From NCBI RefSeq assembly GCF_902143515.1, contig NZ_CABFVD010000003.1:1-41129 (forward strand): a DNA stretch of 41,129 bases, written 5' to 3'. Shown here piece after piece: positions 36,672-41,129 of the stretch (within the stretch, counting starts at the first letter, position 1; each line of letters starts with the position of its first letter). A model generated the notes under the pieces. It was not told the origin of the DNA, did not search any database, and saw only the letters and a program-made list of their open reading frames with translations. The DNA is from Hathewaya massiliensis. GTDB taxonomy: Bacteria > Bacillota > Clostridia > Clostridiales > Clostridiaceae. Position numbers and translations under genes: made by a program.

Positions 36672-36905
36672 TTATAAAGATTTACTTTTTAATTGGTATC
36701 CATATTTCAAAGCTACATCGGTTACCCTATTCCCCATAAATAAGTCCTGTGTAGCTAAAGACAATCTTCTTCTCCTTGTATATTCACTTACTGTAACACC
36801 TGTTATCATATAATACATCCTTTGAAAGTGAAATTCTGAGGACAAAGCTATTTTTGCAACTTCCTTTACATCTATTTTTTCAGTAATATTGTCCTCAATC
36901 TTATG
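36672..36905 (-). pseudogene. fragment of an AraC-family regulator
   Basis: A 77-codon open segment reads KIEDNITEKIDVKEVAKIAL, SSEFHFQRMYYMITGVTVSEY, RRRRLSLATQDL and RVTDVALKYGY before a stop. This is the two-helix-turn-helix DNA-binding domain of AraC regulators, cut off near the end (the last helix, normally GYxSxxxFxRAFKR, is lost). A TGA directly precedes the first codon and there is no start codon, so it is non-functional. Downstream it joins a terminator. Confidence 0.7.
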
Positions 36906-36967
36906 TCACAATCTCAGGTGTTGTTCCAGAAAAAGGATGTAGTCAAGCAGTATACTTTTTCTGGGTG

Positions 36968-37216
36968 TTATGGATTCTTATAATAAGGAACACTATCCTC
37001 ATATAAAGTTTCTGGATCTATATCAGCTTCGTTTTCCCACTCCACGCTATCAAAACTTGCTTTCACTGATTTAAATATTGATGTATCTTTTAGTTCTTTA
37101 AAGATACCTTTATTTAAATATGGATTCATATCAAATAATCTTACTTCACCATTTTCAAAAGTTAGTAGTAACTTATACCCGTCTAAGGCTTTTACATCTT
37201 TTACTGATAAGTACAT
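36968..37216 (-). CDS. DUF2442 family protein
   Basis: The 82-residue protein (from ATG 37216) begins MYLSVKDVKALDGYKLLLTF and ends with the family-typical segment WENEADIDPETLYED. DUF2442 genes commonly sit next to DUF4160 genes, which is the case here. GAGGTG lies 6 nt before this ATG; the open frame extends three codons further. The function is unknown. It is 13 nt downstream of the disrupted DUF4160 gene, so its transcription may now depend on the IS3 insertion. Confidence 0.82.
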   Translation of the reverse strand: MYLSVKDVKALDGYKLLLTFENGEVRLFDMNPYLNKGIFKELKDTSIFKSVKASFDSVEWENEADIDPETLYEDSVPYYKNP

Positions 37217-37512
37217 ATACATCACCTCTTTATTTTAAAGGTTCTATTTTAAATGGTAATTCACTTTCCATTGCTAAATTCCAATTAGCCTTTAATTCAT
37301 CTTGATGAAGTTCAGCCCATGCTAATACTAATCTTAATTGTTTTCTTGGTAAGTTGCCTTCTATTAATTCACAAGTATTTATATCTATAACTGCCTTATA
37401 ATCGGATTAACCCCTTTATTTTGGACAAACTCTATTAAATTCTCGCTATTACTTCAATTTTCATGCCATCATAAGTTATAGGCTTAATTCATTTACTATG
37501 TATTTTTATACA

Positions 37513-38466
37513 CTATAACTTAACTGTCATCCATTCTAGAGTTTCTCCAGAATAAAGGTTATAAAATTCACTTGGAGTCTTATATCCTAAGCTTGAATGA
37601 ATTCTACGGTTATTATATCTTTTCATAAATTCATCTACACTTATAAATGCTTCTTTATAATCATTAAATTCATTAACACTAAAACACTCATCCTCTAATA
37701 TTCTGTGAAAAGATTCAATATGGGCATTCTTATTTGGTGTTCTAACAGGTATTCTCTCATGATGGATACCCAAAATTTCACAAGTCTCTTTGAAGGTATT
37801 ACTAATAAACTGTGGACCATTATCAGTTCTTACCACAGGTAATTCAATATCCTTTTGAAATAAATTTCTTTTAATAAGACAGCGCCTAAGGGTAGCTGCG
37901 GTATCTTTAGCATCACAACTTAATCCCATATGATAGTCAATTAATGTTCTGTCAAATACATCAATTACATTTAGTAAGAAGAAAAATCTATCTTCTCCTT
38001 TTATATAGCCGTATTTAATATCTAGCTCCCAAACATTGTTTGAAGAGTTTACTTTTCTATTTATAGCAATACTCTTCTTAACTTTATCTTTAACTTTTCT
38101 CTGAGGCCTTAGTAAATCTAACTCTTTGCATAATCTATATGCTTTCTTATGGTTCAATACAAGCTTATATTCACGCTTGATGTGTTCTTTTATCTTTCTA
38201 TATCCATAAAACTCTGCATCTCCATTTATTGATTCTATTATCCATTCTTTTATTTGTTCATCACACACTTTATCACCACTAAGATTAAATGAATATCCAG
38301 GAGCAGGTTTACCTACAGGTTTCTTTTTTATCTTATCTTTATTGGCAATATTATAGTAATAAGTTGATTTGCCTAATTTTATAATCTTAAGTACTAATAA
38401 TGCACAATATCCTTGTGATATATATTTTTCACAAATTTCTACTTTATCTTTAATTGAGGGTTTACT
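37513..38466 (-). CDS. IS3-family transposase OrfB (DDE)
   Basis: In the -1 frame relative to orfA an open frame runs from the 7-A run (38466-38472) to the stop at 37513, giving about 318 codons; it probably is made only as an OrfAB fusion by -1 frameshifting at A AAA AAA G. The catalytic core shows WELDIKYG (first Asp), VVRTDNGPQF (second Asp) and NAHIESFHRILEDE (Glu), and HKKAYRLCKELDLL precedes it. This is a complete catalytic domain, so the element is probably still active. A methionine-like start (GTG at 38268) could give a separate OrfB. Confidence 0.88.
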   Translation of the reverse strand, partial: SKPSIKDKVEICEKYISQGYCALLVLKIIKLGKSTYYYNIANKDKIKKKPVGKPAPGYSFNLSGDKVCDEQIKEWIIESINGDAEFYGYRKIKEHIKREYKLVLNHKKAYRLCKELDLLRPQRKVKDKVKKSIAINRKVNSSNNVWELDIKYGYIKGEDRFFFLLNVIDVFDRTLIDYHMGLSCDAKDTAATLRRCLIKRNLFQKDIELPVVRTDNGPQFISNTFKETCEILGIHHERIPVRTPNKNAHIESFHRILEDECFSVNEFNDYKEAFISVDEFMKRYNNRRIHSSLGYKTPSEFYNLYSGETLEWMTVKL

Positions 38467-38738
38467 TTTTTTAATAAGTCTCTAAGTATTGAAATTTCAA
38501 GATCTTTCTCACCTAACAGTTTCTTTAAATGATCATTTTCTTGCTCTTTTTCTTTAAGTTCTTTAGTTATTTCTTTTCCCTCAATTAAAGTTGATGATAA
38601 ACCTTGTTTTTTTATCCATCCATTGACCGTTGATCTTGCAATTCCATGCTTACGTGCAACTATACCAATATCTTTTACATTATTAACTTCCTTAATGATT
38701 TGGGATTTAAACTCTTCTGTATAATTCTTCTTTTTCAT
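38439..38738 (-). CDS. IS3-family transposase OrfA (helix-turn-helix)
   Basis: The 99-residue protein has a HTH_Tnp_1 domain (MKKKNYTEEFKSQIIKEVNN, then GIVARKHGIARSTVNGWIKK) followed by a leucine-zipper-like helix (KELKEKEQENDHLKKLLGE). It recognises the element's ends. The end of the frame overlaps orfB, and a slippery A7 run allows the OrfAB fusion. GGAGTG lies just before the ATG. Confidence 0.88.
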   Translation of the reverse strand: MKKKNYTEEFKSQIIKEVNNVKDIGIVARKHGIARSTVNGWIKKQGLSSTLIEGKEITKELKEKEQENDHLKKLLGEKDLEISILRDLLKKVNPQLKIK

Positions 38739-38910
38739 GTATAATCACTCCTGACAATATTATTATATTTTACATAACAGATATTGTCCAATATCATTTA
38801 GGGGCTTAAGAGTAATCTCCATAAAAAGCATGAAAATGCGATGGTGCATGTTCTTTTGGTGCACAATACATCCTTATAATTATTCCATAAAACATACTTA
38901 TTGTTGGCAT

Positions 38911-39302
38911 AAAATCTCACACTCCTTTATTCAATTTACAATTTCATTATAACTTATTAATTAAATTATTCAAACAAATTAGTAAAAACTATTTTAATAC
39001 CTAGAAATACATTGCCGTGTTATCTGCAATTCCTCCTCTACAAATTACTATTTATACTACTCAAAATTATTTCTAATTTTATTATAACATATTTTGTTAA
39101 TTCATCATTACTTATAATACGGTATCTTCATGTACAAAAATAAACTTATGCAAGTCATATAAATGCCTAAGTCTAAAAACCTCATTTACTTAAAGGAAAC
39201 TGGACTCACATTCCTTCGCTAAGTAAGTTCCCCTAACCAAATCAAAGATTTGGAGCATCACTTATGGTACATTTCTTCCTATCATATTCTAAATTCTATT
39301 AA
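38911..39302. other. gene-free region with hairpin repeat
   Basis: No gene is recognised between the DUF4160 start and the HipA-like gene. The stretch contains a perfect 7-bp hairpin, CCAAATC / GATTTGG (39237-39253, loop AAA), that also occurs in the repeat at 476-570, next to AAGTAAGTTCCCCTAA. It may be a second, poorly conserved member of the repeat family. Confidence 0.45.
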
Positions 39303-39399
39303 ATTCACTTTGAAGAAAAGCAGAGAGCCCAAATCTCTGATTTGCTGCGAATCGCTTTCACAGAGTGCGATGAGAATATTAGAGCAGCTAGTCATTCTA
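39303..39399 (+). repeat. dispersed intergenic repeat, full-length copy
   Basis: TTCACTTTGAAGAAAAGCAG, then CAAATC / GATTTG as a hairpin (39330-39344), then GCTTTCACAGAGTGCGATGA and AATATTAGAGCAGCTAGTCA closely match the minus-strand copy at 476-570. The hairpin arms are conserved while the loop differs (TAA or TTA, AAA, TCT), which fits selection for structure. Confidence 0.7.
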
Positions 39400-39548
39400 T
39401 AAATTTAAAATGAAGATTTTAAATACTGGTATTCAAGAAAATTCCATAGTTATATGTGATATAATCTTATTAAATAAAGGTAAAACTTAAAGTAAAGTAG
39501 ATAAGTTAGATAATTATCTAATAATAGTTATTTGAGGTGATAGTAACA

Positions 39549-40333
39549 ATGAACAAATTAGATTTAAGTGCATTAGTTAATAAATACTCAAAAAATGATA
39601 AATCATATTTTAGTGGTTTACTTATGTATAAAGATAAGGAAGTTGCTATTATAGAGGATTCTAAACTAACTAAGATTATAGACAAATCATTATTGCCAAT
39701 AATAATGTTAAATGAAAATATAGGTTCTTTTGATGCATGGTTACAAACTAGAGTTATTGACACTCATAGAGCTAACTCTAGGCATGTAAGACGTAGGTTA
39801 AGTGTTAGAAGTGAAGTTCCAAATGAAATAGTTGTAAAATCCAGAGCCCTTAGTATAACTGACAGCTATTGGTTAAAATGGACTAATGAAAATTTAACAT
39901 ATAATCATATCAGAAGCAAATTATCAGATGGATTAAATACCATAGCTCTTTATGGGAATTCAGAAAATGTTACATTTAATGATACTGATTTAACACCAGA
40001 ATTAACTAACATAGGAAGCTTTGAAAAGTGTTGGAAGCTTATAGATGGATCTTGGTTCATGATTAAAAAAGGAACCTACAAAGAAAATTTTGCTGAGGTA
40101 TTAATATCTAAAATAGCTATACATCTAGGATTTAATGCTATATCATATGAACCTTTAGATCATGGAAGATTAGTAAAATCTAAAGATTTCACTAATAATG
40201 CAGAGGTAGACTTTGAACCAATGTTTTCTTTCGTAAGGGATTACTGGGATATTGACAACTCCATAGAAATAATAAATCAATTAGGATTCATAAATGAATT
40301 TTTAGACATAACTTATATCACTAGTGTTTAATT
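39549..40333 (+). pseudogene. HipA-like kinase gene, truncated by an IS4-family element
   Basis: The frame (ATG 39549, GAGGTG upstream) reads MNKLDLSALVNKY and, further on, TPELTNIGSFEKCWKLIDGSW then MIKKG, EVLISKIAIHLGFNAISYEP. This matches the N-terminal half of HipA/CtkA-like proteins, including the ATP-site lysine region, but the catalytic loop and activation segment are missing. At 40318 the sequence enters the IS; the last residues TSV and the stop come from the IS end. The remainder should lie beyond the element, off the right edge. Full-length relatives are Ser/Thr kinases, sometimes toxins. Confidence 0.7.
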
Positions 40334-41129
40334 TTTAGAAAATATTTTCATTGACATTTGTATTATAATCATTCTTTATAGTAAAATTCTTAAATTAAGC
40401 TAATATAGAATAATATTCCTATAACAAAGGGCAGACTTGCCCGCATAGTGATAGCTTGTATGGAAGTATATGGTTTTATAGTTGCAGTTAGCCACCTAAC
40501 CACTTCTCCCAAGAAAACAAGATATTATCTATTAATTTTGTAATTGAATGTTTTATTAATCTCTTTATTTTTAATAAGCCGTAGGCTGTTTTGGCTACGT
40601 CTTGTATTAGTTTTATTATAATGAATGTTATTATTGCCGAAACAATTTGCATCATAACTGCATTAAGGCTATGTCCTATGAATCTTTTAATTTTTAAATT
40701 TTGCTTAATCCATTTGAAGAATAGCTCGATATCCCAACGTTTTTTATATAACCATGCTATATCTTCACTAGTATATTGTAATATGTTAGTTACAAAGGTT
40801 AGTATTTGACCTTCAGAATCAACTACAGTGATAACCCTATACTGATTTTTTGTCATATTAATATCTTCTGTACCAAGATAGCAAATAATATCTTCAATGA
40901 TATTTATAGAATCATCTAGTAGAGTAACGTCAGAGTAAGTTATTTCAAGCTTACTTACTTCAGTTATAGCAGCATTATCTTTTAATCGGGTAATAAAGCG
41001 TATTCCTTTATTGCTAAACTCATCAAACTTTTTATAGTCAACATAGCCTTTGTCAAAGACATATATACAGTTGTTTTCTGTAATAAGTTCTTTCATCTTA
41101 GTTCTATCATGTGGTTTAGCATTAGACAC
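40318..41129 (-). mobile_element. IS4-family element, 3' part (right copy, partial)
   Basis: The element runs from its end at 40318 (adjacent to the truncated HipA-like gene) to the right edge of the window. Bases 40318-40525 are identical to the reverse complement of 1-208, so the two copies are inverted with respect to each other. The 5' part is outside the window. Confidence 0.87.
40488..41129 (-). CDS. IS4-family DDE transposase (partial, 3' 213 codons)
   Basis: The protein contains the second catalytic Asp region (YVFDKGYVDYKKFDEF) and a perfect YREK signature Y-x2-R-x3-E-x6-K in LYKKRWDIELFFKWIKQNLK, plus the family-typical GHSLNAVMMQIVSAIITF. The stop codon is at 40488. The start lies outside the window; the apparent GTG at 41129 is only the window edge. 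The catalytic Glu is intact, so the transposase may be functional. Confidence 0.88.
   Translation of the reverse strand: MSNAKPHDRTKMKELITENNCIYVFDKGYVDYKKFDEFSNKGIRFITRLKDNAAITEVSKLEITYSDVTLLDDSINIIEDIICYLGTEDINMTKNQYRVITVVDSEGQILTFVTNILQYTSEDIAWLYKKRWDIELFFKWIKQNLKIKRFIGHSLNAVMMQIVSAIITFIIIKLIQDVAKTAYGLLKIKRLIKHSITKLIDNILFSWEKWLGG

Larger units (their letters stand above)
37404..38812 (-). mobile_element. IS3-family insertion sequence, intact
   Basis: The 1409-bp element carries orfA and orfB and is bounded by the 5-bp repeats TAATC at 37399-37403 and 38813-38817 (plus strand). Its ends are imperfect inverted repeats: GGATTAACCCCTTTATTTTGG on the left and CTCTTAAGCCCCTAAATGAT (read inward) on the right, both continuing into TTGGACAA. 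The junctions are exact, because deleting the element restores DUF4160. Confidence 0.88.
37230..38910 (-). pseudogene. DUF4160 gene split by an IS3-family insertion
   Basis: The 5' part (ATG at 38910, RBS AAAGGAG) encodes MPTISMFYGIIIRMYCAPKE then HAPSHFHAFYGDY; the 3' part (37230-37403) encodes YKAVIDINTCELIEGNLPRK, LVLAWAELHQDELKANW and ends in FKIEPLK. Removing the element plus one copy of the 5-bp duplication GATTA (38813-38817 and 37399-37403) joins them into one intact 88-residue frame through GGA GAT TAT AAG GCA. This is the standard DUF4160 protein that accompanies DUF2442. The reading frame has no other damage, so the insertion is recent. Confidence 0.88.

Noticed and set aside
37440-37495. 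Short minus-strand frame KPITYDGMKIEVIARI
   Set aside because: It lies inside the non-coding end of the IS3 element and has stops on both sides.

Overview
The window looks like a chromosomal segment of a low-GC, anaerobic, spore-forming Clostridium. The DNA is very AT-rich, ribosome binding sites are strong (GGAGG or GGGGG types), and the gene set includes a trimeric [FeFe] hydrogenase, a spore photoproduct lyase, a SleL-like GH18 protein with an FN3 domain, a DUF1846 protein and a BceRSAB-type module. I cannot name the species. Both window edges lie inside copies of one IS4-family element in opposite orientation: bases 1-208 are the exact reverse complement of 40318-40525. This is what a draft contig that breaks at a repeated IS would look like.

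Layout. 1-570: IS end, initiator tRNA with promoter and terminator, and a dispersed repeat. 584-4723 (minus): hydC-hydB-hydA, an NADH-linked, possibly electron-bifurcating hydrogenase. 5.5-12 kb (minus): DUF1846 protein, a tetracycline ribosomal-protection-type GTPase, an SPFH protein paired with an unlisted 45-residue membrane protein, and a SAM methyltransferase. 12.2-15.6 kb: a MutT-type Nudix hydrolase converging on a large PLD-nuclease/SF2-helicase/DUF3427 protein, with a shared terminator that encodes both C-termini. 15.8-16.85 kb: a PadR/DUF2812 pair behind a perfect palindrome with 21-bp arms. 17.0-18.3 kb: a decayed secreted LRR-like fragment and a frameshifted spore photoproduct lyase. 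18.5-21.6 kb: a lipoprotein, a zinc-ribbon membrane protein, a GNAT acetyltransferase and a GreA. 21.7-24.4 kb: a fossil ABC-transporter tail, then an amino-acid ABC importer (binding protein, permease, ATPase). 24.7-31.6 kb: secreted NlpC/P60-SH3 protein, a membrane-anchored unknown, a methyltransferase, FN3-GH18 protein, and a surface 5'-nucleotidase. 31.8-36.35 kb: a BceRSAB-like antimicrobial-peptide sensing/detoxification operon with a BceR-like operator.

36.4-41.1 kb is a graveyard. It holds a response-regulator fragment, an AraC fragment, a DUF4160-DUF2442 operon whose DUF4160 gene is split by an intact IS3-family element (5-bp target duplication), dispersed hairpin repeats, and a HipA-like kinase gene truncated by the IS4 element.

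Most genes are ordinary core or envelope functions. The unusual signals are the IS-split DUF4160 gene (it can be reconstructed exactly), the IS-truncated HipA-like gene, the PadR palindrome, a family of hairpin-bearing intergenic repeats, a structured leader before the 5'-nucleotidase gene, several gene fossils, and the single-base frameshift in splB. I found no complete, clearly novel multi-gene system. The nearest candidates are the PLD-helicase-DUF3427 protein and the DUF4160/DUF2442 pair.
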